A stretch of 64,000 nt of DNA from an uncultured Clostridium sp. (GTDB taxonomy: Bacteria > Bacillota > Clostridia > TANB77 > CAG-508), in NCBI GenBank assembly GCA_948436975.1, contig CAOJJB010000006.1, forward strand, positions 1 to 64,000. Reading direction: 5' to 3'. Position numbers and translations under genes: made by a program. The number at the start of each line of letters is the position of its first letter. The stretch's first letter is position 1. The notes beneath the pieces are model-generated. The model saw only the letters and a program-made list of their open reading frames with translations. It had not been told where the DNA came from and searched no databases. Below, piece by piece: positions 37,083 to 46,893 of this stretch.

Positions 37083-38198
37083 CTATTTTTCTTTTATTTG
37101 ATAATTCTTTCCTGCTAAAATAGGAAAAAATTTATTTATTATAGGAATAATTAGTCCAACCTCTAAAAATGACAATATAGAATTAATAAAAAATTTATAT
37201 GTACCATCAGGTATATTTTTTATTATATATGTTTTATTTAAGTATAATGCTTGTATATGAAAATATAATATTATAATAGTATTTTGACCAAAAAATCTCA
37301 GAATTTTATTATCTATTATCATACTAATAAGAATTATTCCTATACTAGATATAATAGCATTCATTAAAAATACAAAGTAATTTCCATACCATGCATCTCC
37401 CATAGAAACACCTAAATCATATTTCTCAAAAGCAAAACCTTCAAAATTCAATTTATATGTAAAACTTCCTATTAATAAAAAAGAAATTCCAATTAATAAA
37501 ATTATTAATTTATTTTTTGCAAAATTAAATTTTTCTATACTAATACAATATAATTTATAAACATAATTTCCAACAAACATAAATAGAACTCCAGATAAAG
37601 CTATATTTAAGCTAAGTGGAATACCTATTTCTGGTATTTTATAATAATTAAAATATGAACTTATTATTCCACACATTATTAAAATACTTATAAATATTCC
37701 ATTTTTCAAATATTTATTCTTTATATTACTTTTAATGTTTATAATTATTTGATAGATAATTGAAGATGAAAACATACATGGCAAAAACCACATTGCTCCT
37801 ATAGAATCTACTCTAACTAGTGAACGCATTGTTCCATATAATATATATTTATATACAGTTAAATCTACTCCTTTAGAATATATTAAAGTATATATTAGAT
37901 AAGGAACTATTAATGTATATACTTTTTTTAGTATAAAATTTTTCCATTCTTTTACACTAGTTAATTTTCTATTTTTTTGTGTCCATCCAGCTATTAAAAA
38001 GAATAAAGGCATATGAAAAGAAAAAATAAATTGTTCTATTGGATTAGATCTACTTAATCCTGAATGAGATAATATTGTAAGAAATATCGCTATTGCTTTA
38101 GCTGTATCTATATAAGTTATTCGTACTTCTTTCTTAACTTCGTAAGTTTCATTTATAACAATTCTTTTATTCTTAATTATTACAGCAGAATTTGTCAT
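37083..38198 (-). CDS. Membrane acyltransferase, NolL/COG3594-like
   Basis: The 371-residue multi-pass protein has ITYIDTAKAIAIFLTILSHSG and FSFHMPLFFLIAGW, the core motifs of the fucose-4-O-acetyltransferase-like (COG3594) branch of acyltransferase-3. It is a close paralogue of the upstream gene, sharing even the N-terminal pattern MxNSAVIxKN and the C-terminal KFFPxLAGK. The pair clearly arose by tandem duplication. Confidence 0.85.
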   Translation of the reverse strand: MTNSAVIIKNKRIVINETYEVKKEVRITYIDTAKAIAIFLTILSHSGLSRSNPIEQFIFSFHMPLFFLIAGWTQKNRKLTSVKEWKNFILKKVYTLIVPYLIYTLIYSKGVDLTVYKYILYGTMRSLVRVDSIGAMWFLPCMFSSSIIYQIIINIKSNIKNKYLKNGIFISILIMCGIISSYFNYYKIPEIGIPLSLNIALSGVLFMFVGNYVYKLYCISIEKFNFAKNKLIILLIGISFLLIGSFTYKLNFEGFAFEKYDLGVSMGDAWYGNYFVFLMNAIISSIGIILISMIIDNKILRFFGQNTIIILYFHIQALYLNKTYIIKNIPDGTYKFFINSILSFLEVGLIIPIINKFFPILAGKNYQIKEK

Positions 38199-38225
38199 TA
38201 CATTCTCTCCTAATATTAGTAAATT

Positions 38226-39332
38226 TTACTTTTCTATAAAACCTTTTCCAGCTAAGTTTGGAAAAAATTTATTTATAATTGGAATAATTAATATCATTTG
38301 TAAAAATGATATTATTGAATTAAGAAAACACTTATATATACCTACTGGTAACTTACTTGTTATTTGTGTTGCTATTCCTAAAGTTTGACCATGAAAAAAT
38401 AATATAATAAGAGTATTCTGTCCAAAAAATCTCAAAACTTTATTATCTATTACTATACTTAATAATACTATACCAATACTACATATAATTGAATTTACTA
38501 TAAAAATTACATAATTACCATACCAAGCCTCTGCCATTATTACACCTAAATTATATTTTTCAATAGTAAATGCTTGAAAGTTCAATTTATGTAAATACAT
38601 TCCTATAAATAACATTAATACAGACATCCCTAAAATTATTAATCTACTTTCCAATATTTTAAACTTATTTTTACATACATTATATAATTTAGAAATATAA
38701 TTTCCCGCAAACATAATTACTACAGCTGATAATGCTATATTTATATTAAATGGCATTCCTAAATTTGGCATTCTATTAAAATTAAAATAACTACTTATTA
38801 CAGCACATATAACTAGAATACTACCTAAAACTAAATATTTGATTTTTTGATTTTTTATGCTATTTTTAATATTTATAATAATTTGATAAATAATTGTAGC
38901 TGAGAACATACATGTTAAAAACCACATAGTACCTTTACTTTTTACTTTATTTAAAGAAAATATTGTACCATATAAAATATATTTGTAAATGCTTACATCA
39001 GAACCATCAGCCCATATTAGAGAATATAATATAAATGGAATTACTAATGTATATATCTTTCTTAATATATATTTCATCCATTCTTTTATTCCACTTATTT
39101 TTTTATCTTTTTGAATCCATCCTGACAAAAAGAAAAATAGTGGCATATGAAAAGAACATATAAATTGATTTATTGGATGATCATTTAAACCTGAATGTGA
39201 TAATATAGTAAGAAATATCGCTATTGCTTTTGCAGTATCTACATATGTTATTCTTGTATTTTTGTTAACTTCTTTATTATTTTCTTTTATAGAAATTATT
39301 TCATTTTTATCTATAACAGCAGAATTTATCAT
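38226..39332 (-). CDS. Membrane acyltransferase, NolL/COG3594-like (tandem paralogue)
   Basis: The 368-residue protein is a tandem paralogue of the previous entry. ITYVDTAKAIAIFLTILSHSG, FHMPLFFFLSGW and FGQNTLIILFFHGQ are present. Divergence is spread across the membrane segments, so the two may use different acceptor positions. It follows the UbiA-type gene by about 50 bases and is likely cotranscribed with it. Confidence 0.85.
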   Translation of the reverse strand: MINSAVIDKNEIISIKENNKEVNKNTRITYVDTAKAIAIFLTILSHSGLNDHPINQFICSFHMPLFFFLSGWIQKDKKISGIKEWMKYILRKIYTLVIPFILYSLIWADGSDVSIYKYILYGTIFSLNKVKSKGTMWFLTCMFSATIIYQIIINIKNSIKNQKIKYLVLGSILVICAVISSYFNFNRMPNLGMPFNINIALSAVVIMFAGNYISKLYNVCKNKFKILESRLIILGMSVLMLFIGMYLHKLNFQAFTIEKYNLGVIMAEAWYGNYVIFIVNSIICSIGIVLLSIVIDNKVLRFFGQNTLIILFFHGQTLGIATQITSKLPVGIYKCFLNSIISFLQMILIIPIINKFFPNLAGKGFIEK

Positions 39333-39382
39333 TCTATATTCTCCCCTAAAATTAATTACTAATTAAAATATTATCAAAAACA

Positions 39383-40246
39383 TTATATTAAATATAAAAC
39401 AACAAATGTATAAATTACATAAAATAAAGTCATTAATATTATGTATTTGTCTTTTAATATTACATCTACTGGATCTCCTTCTGAATCATCCATTTCTATA
39501 TCTAAACTATATTTCATAGCAATAACCATTACTATTGGTATACTCCAAAGCATTAAATTATTCGTATTCATAGCCCATAATGCATAAAAAACTATACTTA
39601 ACGTCATACAAACATACATGTTTTTGTCTAAAAAATCTTTTGTATAATACTTTAGTACATTTCTTGTTTCTTTTTGATTATGCTTTACTAATTCATTTCG
39701 TCTTTTTCCTAATCCTAAATAAAATGAAATTGATATTATTGTTAAATATAACCAGCTTGATATATCTACTTGTACAACAATTCCTCCAAATAAAACTCTA
39801 ATTACAAAGCCAGAAACTAATATTACAATATCAATTATAGGTTTGTTTTTTAATCCAAAGCTATATGCTATATTTAGTATAAAATATAAAAATAAATATC
39901 CAATAGATGCATAAATATTTATATTAAATCTTATATATATAGCTAACACAAATAATAGTGATAATATTATTAAACAAATTCCAATTATTAAAGCTCTATT
40001 AATTGATACAGATCCACTTGCTATCGGTCTTTCTCTTTTAGTTGGATGTTTTTTATCTTTTTCAATATCTCTTATATCATTAAAAATATAAACAGCTGAA
40101 CAGCATAAACAAAAAGATAACATACCTAATATCGCAGGAATTAATTTATTTGTGTTCAATAAATTTTTACTAAAAATAATTGGCAATAGCACTAAAATAT
40201 TCTTTATGTAATGTTTTACTCTTAGTAATTTAAAATATTTTTTCAT
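39383..40246 (-). CDS. UbiA-family prenyltransferase, decaprenyl-phosphate phosphoribosyltransferase-like
   Basis: The 287-residue membrane enzyme has the UbiA Asp-rich motif NDIRDIEKDKKHP with TKRERPIASG and the second site LGLGKRRNEL. These sequences are closest to decaprenyl-phosphate 5-phosphoribosyltransferases (DPPR synthase), which build polyprenyl-phosphate-linked pentose donors. Placement beside a GT-C-like protein and acyltransferases suggests a lipid-linked sugar donor for a surface polymer. Confidence 0.85.
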   Translation of the reverse strand: MKKYFKLLRVKHYIKNILVLLPIIFSKNLLNTNKLIPAILGMLSFCLCCSAVYIFNDIRDIEKDKKHPTKRERPIASGSVSINRALIIGICLIILSLLFVLAIYIRFNINIYASIGYLFLYFILNIAYSFGLKNKPIIDIVILVSGFVIRVLFGGIVVQVDISSWLYLTIISISFYLGLGKRRNELVKHNQKETRNVLKYYTKDFLDKNMYVCMTLSIVFYALWAMNTNNLMLWSIPIVMVIAMKYSLDIEMDDSEGDPVDVILKDKYIILMTLFYVIYTFVVLYLI

Positions 40247-40262
40247 ATTTATCTCCTAATAA

Positions 40263-41807
40263 TTATAAAATTTGCATAAAATTACTAATATCAAACATTG
40301 TAGATACATTTACTACAATCATAAGTGTAAAAATTATACTATAAATAATTTTAGGGTTTAATTTCAATTTTTCTAATATAAAATCTAGCCCTATAACAAA
40401 AAGTGGGATTAATGACCATGAAAAATATATACTAAATAATGGAGATTCTTTTGTACTCCATTTTAATACTACAAAAAGAATAAATGCAAATCCCGACCAA
40501 ATTGCAAAACTTTTTGTAAAAAAGTTTTTCCAATTTTTTATAATTCCTACTACTATAATACAACATATTATTAAAGCAATTATTGATATACTTGTTAGAG
40601 AATTCCACCAATATTTTTCATTAATTACACTTGATGAAAGTGCAACAAATGAACTTTGTATCATATTTGTTGTTGAAATAATATTTTCTTTTATTGTAAA
40701 TTGTTTAGTCGAAAAAGTTGATTTAGTTCCTATCATTTCTTCTAATCCATATTTTAAAGTGTGTAATCTTCCTAGACAAATAAAAAGTAATAGTGTTGCT
40801 ACTACTATTTTAACTACATTAAATATCTTTTCTTTTAATTTTTCTGTTTTAAAAAATTCTAATATTCCTATAAAGCAACTTGTTGGCATACATCCAGCTG
40901 CTGAAATTAAAGATGATTTCCCATTTTCCCTATTAACTTTTTGAAAAACATATAAAACTAATAAAAATACACATAATTGATATTTTTCAAAAAATATAGA
41001 AAATAATATTGTAGGAAATGATAACATATACATAACAAAAACTACTCTATTTTTAGTAATAAGTTTTAATTGTAAACCAACTAAAATTAATAATTGAATA
41101 TTTATATATTGAAGAAGAATTGCTCTTACAATTACACTTAAATTTCCATTAAACATTAACTTTACAATAGTATCTACTATTGCAAAAATTGGATATGTAA
41201 AAATACTTAAAATAGGATGTCTTATATCATAATATGAAGATACTGGAAATATTTTATTAAAACACCAGCCACAATCTAATGAATATACTTTATCATATTG
41301 AAGGTACCAATTACTATTGAAATTATATGCTATCAAAATAGTAACAAATCCTATAAGGCTAGCTACTATATAAGCTTTCTTATCCCAAGAATCTAATAAT
41401 TTATATAAATTTAAAATCCATTCTTTTATTATATTTCCTATAAATACACTTATATACATTATCGCAATTGATGATAATAAAAAAAATCTTATTCTAAATG
41501 GATTTATATTCCAAGTACACCAATTTTTCATTTGTATACCTTTACTTAAATATAAATTAATGAAAACAATTAAAGATAATATTATACATATTACACTAAA
41601 TGTCTTATTTTCTTTTATATTTTTATAAACACTATTATATGTTTTTTTATAAAAATATATTGCACAACTAAAAGATATAATCATAGTTAATATAATTATT
41701 TTAATACTATATTCTTCAATTATTAATTGAAAGGATAACATTGCTGAAGATATTGCAAAAACAATTGGATTTATATATTTACAAATATTATTTAATTTTT
41801 GATTCAT
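40263..41807 (-). CDS. Large multi-pass membrane protein, GT-C glycosyltransferase-like
   Basis: The 514-residue protein has about 12-13 membrane segments and an early external loop with WNINPFR. A later stretch reads LDCGWCFNKIFPVSSYYDIRHPI, shortened here to its key residues Asp, His and Pro after the fifth segment. Topology and context (next to a polyprenyl-phosphate-pentose synthase) suggest a GT-C transferase using a lipid-linked donor. I do not recognise a specific family, so this is inference. First gene of the cluster. Confidence 0.65.
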   Translation of the reverse strand: MNQKLNNICKYINPIVFAISSAMLSFQLIIEEYSIKIIILTMIISFSCAIYFYKKTYNSVYKNIKENKTFSVICIILSLIVFINLYLSKGIQMKNWCTWNINPFRIRFFLLSSIAIMYISVFIGNIIKEWILNLYKLLDSWDKKAYIVASLIGFVTILIAYNFNSNWYLQYDKVYSLDCGWCFNKIFPVSSYYDIRHPILSIFTYPIFAIVDTIVKLMFNGNLSVIVRAILLQYINIQLLILVGLQLKLITKNRVVFVMYMLSFPTILFSIFFEKYQLCVFLLVLYVFQKVNRENGKSSLISAAGCMPTSCFIGILEFFKTEKLKEKIFNVVKIVVATLLLFICLGRLHTLKYGLEEMIGTKSTFSTKQFTIKENIISTTNMIQSSFVALSSSVINEKYWWNSLTSISIIALIICCIIVVGIIKNWKNFFTKSFAIWSGFAFILFVVLKWSTKESPLFSIYFSWSLIPLFVIGLDFILEKLKLNPKIIYSIIFTLMIVVNVSTMFDISNFMQIL

Positions 41808-41959
41808 TATTGTTCTCCTTTTTACATTATGTAATTTTATTCTAGCATACTTTATATAAAATGTGTACCTAAAATTACATTTTTTTATTAGAATTTTAAT
41901 CTTTTTATACTTGATTAAAATTTCTTTTAATTTATGATATAATTTTAATAATTATATCT

Positions 41960-42370
41960 ATGTCTAAATTAGAAGCTATAAGATGGAAACAAAAATATTC
42001 TGATGATATAATGACTATTATTGGAATTGATATGGCAACACCACTATTTTACCAAACTTGGACAAATAAAAAAATTTTACGAACACTTAAACTTGCTAAA
42101 AAACTTAAACTTTATAAAATTCCAAATCTTTATCCTTTAAGTACACGTTGTTTAACAAAAAATGAAATTCATCAACAAAAATTATTGATGAATAGAAATG
42201 CATCAAACGGAAAACAAATTGATAAATATTGGGTTAGAAATCAACAAGAATTTGCCAAAATTATGAATGCTAAATTAATTTCTTTTGATTGTAATTATCA
42301 TTATATTCATTACTATAAAAGTAATGATATGGTTAAGAAAATACTAAAGTTTGTAGATAAAATAATATAA
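41960..42370 (+). pseudogene. C-terminal fragment of an alpha/beta hydrolase
   Basis: The 136-residue frame opens with SMSKLEAIRWKQKYSDD (Ser from the codon before the ATG), which matches the segment starting at the nucleophile elbow of alpha/beta hydrolases (GHSMSGLEAI type). It continues to a plausible His region, CNYHYIHYYKS. The N-terminal half with the oxyanion strand is absent: an in-frame TGA lies about 54 bases upstream and no ribosome binding site precedes the ATG. It is most likely a truncated relic on the opposite strand from its neighbours. Confidence 0.6.
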
Positions 42371-42371
42371 C

Positions 42372-42710
42372 TTATCTCCACACTCTATCACAATTCTTTA
42401 TTTCTTTATTTTTAAATGCTTTAAAGATATCTACATTATTCATATTTGCTATACTAAGTAAGTATATAAAGCAATCAGCTAATTCTTCTTCAACACTATC
42501 ATTATATTCTTTTGTTATATCTAAACGTCCCTTTGTGTTTTTCCTTATTGCTTTTGCAAGTTCTCCTAATTCTTCTACAAATAACATCATTTCTCTTTCT
42601 ATTGTAACTTTATCAAATTTTCTAGCTTTTTTCATATCTTTTATGTATTCTTGAACTTCTAGAACAGAACTTTTTTCGTTTAATAATTCTAATTTTTCTC
42701 TTAATTCCAT
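42372..42710 (-). CDS. MazG-like nucleotide pyrophosphohydrolase
   Basis: The 112-residue protein has the all-alpha NTP-PPase motif EELGELAKAIRK and, about 20 residues on, EEELADCFIYLLSIAN, giving the Glu and Asp ligands for Mg2+. These small MazG-like enzymes hydrolyse (d)NTPs to the monophosphates. It stands alone behind its own promoter and ends two bases from the hydrolase relic. Confidence 0.88.
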   Translation of the reverse strand: MELREKLELLNEKSSVLEVQEYIKDMKKARKFDKVTIEREMMLFVEELGELAKAIRKNTKGRLDITKEYNDSVEEELADCFIYLLSIANMNNVDIFKAFKNKEIKNCDRVWR

Positions 42711-42753
42711 AACTTTCTCCTATAATTCTATTTATTTTTTAATTATATGTAAT

Positions 42754-42782
42754 ATAATACCATCAAAACCTTCTTCTTTCAA
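42754..42782 (-). promoter_or_regulatory. Sigma-A-type promoter for the MazG-like gene
   Basis: TTGAAA (42782-42777), a 17-base spacer and TATTAT (42759-42754) on the minus strand. The remaining stretch up to the tRNA terminator (42783-42943) shows no gene or structure I can support. Confidence 0.75.
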
Positions 42783-42943
42783 GATTCTTGCTCAAAAAAG
42801 TGTTGAACCTCTTAACAAAATCTAAATAATAAATTATTAAGATTTTATAACATTATTATGTAAAACATTTCAAGTGATATTAGAAATACTTATCATCATA
42901 ACTCAGCAGGCTCTCTAGAACTAGTAGAAATTTTTGCAAACAA

Positions 42944-42970
42944 AAAATCAACCATTTCTGATTGATTTTT
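42944..42970 (-). terminator. Terminator of tRNA-Leu
   Basis: AAAAATCAAT and its near complement GGTTGATTTTTT form a hairpin followed by T residues on the minus strand, about 35 bases after the tRNA's CCA end. Confidence 0.75.
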
Positions 42971-43004
42971 GTATATATTCAAGTTAGTTTGAACAAATAC
43001 GTCT

Positions 43005-43091
43005 TGGTGCCAGTGGTGGGACTCGAACCCACACGCCATTGCTGACAACAGATTTTGAGTCTGCCCCGTCTACCAATTTCAGCACACTGGC
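43005..43091 (-). tRNA. tRNA-Leu (anticodon CAA)
   Basis: The 87-base class II tRNA has a 7-bp acceptor stem GCCAGTG/CACTGGC, a D arm with GGTAGACGG, an anticodon stem GCAGA/TCTGT around CTCAAAA (anticodon CAA), an extended variable arm and a GGGTTCGAGTCCC T arm. Discriminator A and CCA are encoded. It would read UUG. Confidence 0.96.
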
Positions 43092-43141
43092 ATATAAATT
43101 ACATTAACCATATCTAAGTTATTAATATTTTATATAACTAG

Positions 43142-43175
43142 ACACGTAAATTATATTAACATATAATTTACGTGT
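43142..43175. other. Perfect 14-bp inverted repeat between deoB and tRNA-Leu
   Basis: ACACGTAAATTATA and TATAATTTACGTGT flank TTAACA. There is no U-tract after it on the minus strand, so it is not a standard terminator. It lies 14 bases past the deoB stop and about 50 bases before the tRNA. It could be a deoB mRNA end structure or an operator. Confidence 0.6.
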
Positions 43176-43189
43176 TGTCTATACTTTAT

Positions 43190-44362
43190 TTACATTATAT
43201 CATTTTTAAAACTTGTCCCTTCTAATTTTCTCATATTAAATAAATCTAATATAGTAGCTGATATATCTGCAAAAGTTTCTCTTATCCCTAAATCAACATT
43301 TCTTTTCAATGTCTTTCCATAAATTAATATAGGAACATATTCTCTATCATGATCTGTACTAGGTGTACTAGGATCGTTTCCATGATCTGCTGTTATTATA
43401 AGAATATCATTTTCTCTTAAAGCTTTCATAATTTGTGGTAATTTATTATCAAATTCTTCTAAAGCTCTAGCATATCCCTCTATATTATTTCTATGACCAT
43501 ATAACATATCAAAATCTACTAAATTTACAAATATCAAGTCTTCATTCGAATTTTTTATTTCATAAATTGTTTTTTCTATCCCATCTGTATTTCCATTTGT
43601 GTGTAATGCTCTATTTATTCCTCTTCCAGAAAATAAATCTTGTATTTTTCCTATTGCTAACACTTTTTTATTATTTTCTTGAAAAACATCTAACATTGTT
43701 TTTCCAAAATCTTCTGCTTCAAAATCTTTTCTATTATATGTTCTTATAAAATTATCATTCTGTGTTCCTATAAAAGGTCTTGCTATTACTGTTCCTATAT
43801 CATAACCTTTTTCATCTATTATATCTCTTGCTATTTTACATAATTTATATAATTCTTCAACTGGCATTATTTCTTCATGTGCAGCTATTTGCAACACACT
43901 ATCAGCTGATGTATATATAATTGGTTTTTTACTTTTTATACTTTCTTCACCATATTGTCTTAAAAAATCTGTTCCAGAACCTTTTTTATTACATATAAAA
44001 CCTGCTATCTCTGCTTTTTCTGAAATTTCATCTAATAACTCTTTAGGAAATCCATCATAATATGTCTTAAACGGTAAATCTTTTATAAACCCAGCTATTT
44101 CCCAATGCCCTACTGGACTATTTTTTCCTTTTGTTTTCTCTGCTGCTTTTCCAAATATTCCATTTGGGTTTTCTTCTTTCTCTTTTATTTTAACACCTTG
44201 TATATTATATAATCCTAATTTTTTCATATTTGGAATATTTAAATTAGAATTATTATATATTCCCTCCAAAGTATTACTGCCTACATCTCCATATTCATCG
44301 GCATCTGGAGCTGCTCCAATACCAAAACTATCTAAAACAATTATTATAGCTCTATTTATCAT
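43190..44362 (-). CDS. deoB: Phosphopentomutase
   Basis: The 390-residue alkaline-phosphatase-superfamily enzyme interconverts (deoxy)ribose 1- and 5-phosphates in nucleoside salvage. Mn2+ ligands and the phosphothreonine region can be seen in VLDSFGIGAAPDADEYGDVG, the first 20 residues after the start, and in ITADHGNDPSTPSTDH. Other family marks are NSPVGHWE and GRGINRALHT. Length is standard. Its usual partner, a purine nucleoside phosphorylase, is not adjacent. It follows the large unknown gene by 16 bases. Confidence 0.96.
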   Translation of the reverse strand: MINRAIIIVLDSFGIGAAPDADEYGDVGSNTLEGIYNNSNLNIPNMKKLGLYNIQGVKIKEKEENPNGIFGKAAEKTKGKNSPVGHWEIAGFIKDLPFKTYYDGFPKELLDEISEKAEIAGFICNKKGSGTDFLRQYGEESIKSKKPIIYTSADSVLQIAAHEEIMPVEELYKLCKIARDIIDEKGYDIGTVIARPFIGTQNDNFIRTYNRKDFEAEDFGKTMLDVFQENNKKVLAIGKIQDLFSGRGINRALHTNGNTDGIEKTIYEIKNSNEDLIFVNLVDFDMLYGHRNNIEGYARALEEFDNKLPQIMKALRENDILIITADHGNDPSTPSTDHDREYVPILIYGKTLKRNVDLGIRETFADISATILDLFNMRKLEGTSFKNDIM

Positions 44363-44378
44363 TAACTACACCTTTCTT

Positions 44379-46721
44379 TTATTTACTTTTTAGTTCTACA
44401 TCATATTCATATACAAAAACATCTTTTGATTTTGGTAATATTAAATTATTACTTTCAGTAAAATATTTGTTTGTTCTAAATTTACTTTTATTAATTAGTT
44501 TAAAATCTAATTTTTTACAATCTATAAATACACTTGAAGATGCATCCATTCCAATTGGTAATGTTTGATTATTATTATCATAAAATATAATGTTAGAATA
44601 ATATAGTATTGGAAGTCCTTTTTTATAATTTAATTTTACTAAATTTAAAGCCCCTTCTCCATCATCATCATATTCTTCTAAAGCATTCTCAACACTCATG
44701 TTGTAAATATCAAAAGATTTTTCTTTTACCTTTTCAGTAATTTGAGATACTTTATATAATGAAAAATCATATTCTGTATTCAATTTTGGTGTTGCTCCTT
44801 CTAAATAATTAAGAATTATTTGTAACTTTTCTGTAAAATCAAATACATCTATTTTTTTATTTATATTTAATATTTTAAATTTACTTTTTTCATTTTCTCT
44901 GTGTCCTCTACTACCAATATACTTCAATTTTCTATTATCATCTTCAACATTTCCAAATATATCAAATGTTTCACTATCTATATATAATCTATTATTATTA
45001 AATTCTTCTTTAAGTTCTTCTAATGTATTTTCTAATTCAATTTTATTTAAATCATTTTCTCTTAACATATTTAATAAAGGTAACACTTCTGTCTTTGCTA
45101 TAAATAAACTGTCCATTTCTTCTTTTGATAATTTTTTTCTTTGAATAGTATCTACATTTACTCCTAATTCATCAAATTCACTTTGATAATCAAATACTTT
45201 ATTTAATACTTTTTTATTTTCGTCTTTTTCTCTTTCTTCTCCCATTTCTAAGCTTAATTTTTCATCTTTATTAGAAAATTTCCAAAAGTCAAAAATACTT
45301 TTTCTATGTTTGTCTATTTCTTCAATATATAAACTAGCATTTTTTACTTTTGAAATTATATTTTCTAATTTCAATTTTAATGCTTTTAAATCTTGATTTA
45401 AATTTTTATAAGCTTTTTCTCCTTTTTCCACCAAAGAATGTATTGTTACTAAATCTTCTATTGTATAAAATTTCTTTTCTTTTATAGTTACTTCTACTGG
45501 TTCTGTTTTTACGATTCGACTTTTAGAAACAATATCTGTTTCCTCAAATATGTTTTTCTTTTCTTTTTGACTATTAGTTATTTTTTTGTTTATTTTTGGA
45601 GATTTAAAGAAATATTTTACTTTTCCTATAAATGTTTTTTTGTATTCTAAATATGTTGAAATCTCCTTTTGTTTTATTAAATATTCATCTTCTTTTTCTT
45701 TTACTAATTCTTTAATATTTTCTAATTCTTTTTCTAATTCACTAATTTTAATATTTTGTTCATTAATTTCTTGCTGAGCTATTTCAAATTCTGTTTTTAT
45801 AAATTGTGGTAACATTTCATAAGTTAATCTTTTTCCATTATTATATATTTCCAAACTATTGTTACTATCTATTTTCGTTATAAATTGAAAATGATTTTTT
45901 ATTTCTGTTTGCATTATAAATAATGCTTTTAATAATTTATAAAACTTTACTGCTTCTTCTCTAGTTATTAATTTTACTTTATAAGAACTTTTTACATTTT
46001 CATATACTAATGTTTCACCTACTACCTGTATAGATAAATTATTTGATTTATCATATACTTCAAAAGTTAGAGCCCAATCTTTTGTAAATAACCATAAATA
46101 ATTTTCTAAATCTGCTATTTCATTCCTACTTAAATACTCTTCTGAATAATTCATTGAATTTATTGGAACATATATTCTAGGTACTTCTTTTTTTCTACTA
46201 TATATAAATTCTAACTTTGATTTTAATAAATAGAAAAATTCTCCAAATGTTTGCTCTTTTGAACATACTAACATGAAATATCTTCCTGTTACTTCTGAAT
46301 AATATATTTGCCACATATTATCTTTTACATATTTTACTTTAAATGGTTCTTTTTTTTCTAATTCTTTTTGAGTTGTTGCTACTGTTTCTATTTCTCCAAC
46401 TTTTACTGAATTCAACATTTTCAAAAAAGTTGTATATCTTTCTATATCTTCTTCATCTTCTGCTGGATATATATATTTATATAAAGGCATCGCTTTTGCA
46501 TATTTTTCTTTTAAAGGATCTGTTCTCAAACATGGAGTTATTAAAATATCTATCATATCTATTGGTACAAAACGAAAAATTCTGTGGTCTTTATCATTAT
46601 TTAATCTTGATACATTAAAATTAAGTGGACTAAATTTTATTATTTCTTCTGGCACATCATCCAAATTTAAGTTTAAATAGTTTAGTTTCTTTTGTAAATC
46701 GTTTTTTGCCATGTTTTCCAC
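44379..46721 (-). CDS. Large protein of unknown function with central coiled coil
   Basis: I do not recognise this protein of about 780 residues. I start it at a GTG (46721) eight bases after GGGGAG; an ATG nine bases on and an upstream ATG are alternatives. It has no signal or membrane segment. Residues 1-310 look globular (FRFVPIDMIDIL, YIYPAEDEEDIERY), residues 310-370 and 430-500 are strongly coiled coil, and the rest is globular and acidic. The run EYDDDGEGALNLVKLNYKKG is near the end. It sits just before deoB. A cytoplasmic structural or scaffold role is possible, but that is a guess. Confidence 0.8.
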   Translation of the reverse strand: MENMAKNDLQKKLNYLNLNLDDVPEEIIKFSPLNFNVSRLNNDKDHRIFRFVPIDMIDILITPCLRTDPLKEKYAKAMPLYKYIYPAEDEEDIERYTTFLKMLNSVKVGEIETVATTQKELEKKEPFKVKYVKDNMWQIYYSEVTGRYFMLVCSKEQTFGEFFYLLKSKLEFIYSRKKEVPRIYVPINSMNYSEEYLSRNEIADLENYLWLFTKDWALTFEVYDKSNNLSIQVVGETLVYENVKSSYKVKLITREEAVKFYKLLKALFIMQTEIKNHFQFITKIDSNNSLEIYNNGKRLTYEMLPQFIKTEFEIAQQEINEQNIKISELEKELENIKELVKEKEDEYLIKQKEISTYLEYKKTFIGKVKYFFKSPKINKKITNSQKEKKNIFEETDIVSKSRIVKTEPVEVTIKEKKFYTIEDLVTIHSLVEKGEKAYKNLNQDLKALKLKLENIISKVKNASLYIEEIDKHRKSIFDFWKFSNKDEKLSLEMGEEREKDENKKVLNKVFDYQSEFDELGVNVDTIQRKKLSKEEMDSLFIAKTEVLPLLNMLRENDLNKIELENTLEELKEEFNNNRLYIDSETFDIFGNVEDDNRKLKYIGSRGHRENEKSKFKILNINKKIDVFDFTEKLQIILNYLEGATPKLNTEYDFSLYKVSQITEKVKEKSFDIYNMSVENALEEYDDDGEGALNLVKLNYKKGLPILYYSNIIFYDNNNQTLPIGMDASSSVFIDCKKLDFKLINKSKFRTNKYFTESNNLILPKSKDVFVYEYDVELKSK

Positions 46722-46893
46722 GTTTTCTTCTCCCCTCTTTTTTTTTGAATATATCATATATTATTATTTTTATCAATTGTTTCATTATTATATAATATTC
46801 GTTTATTTTCTTCAATATAAAAATTTAAATATTTTCTTTTTCTAAAATATAAAAAATAAGAACAAAGTATTATTTATACTTTGTTCTTATTTT

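Noticed and set aside
42874-42966. Short plus-strand frame with HHNSAGSLELVEIF, faintly like a Fic protein N-terminus
   Set aside because: About 30 codons, no start or ribosome binding site, and the Fic motif is not present.
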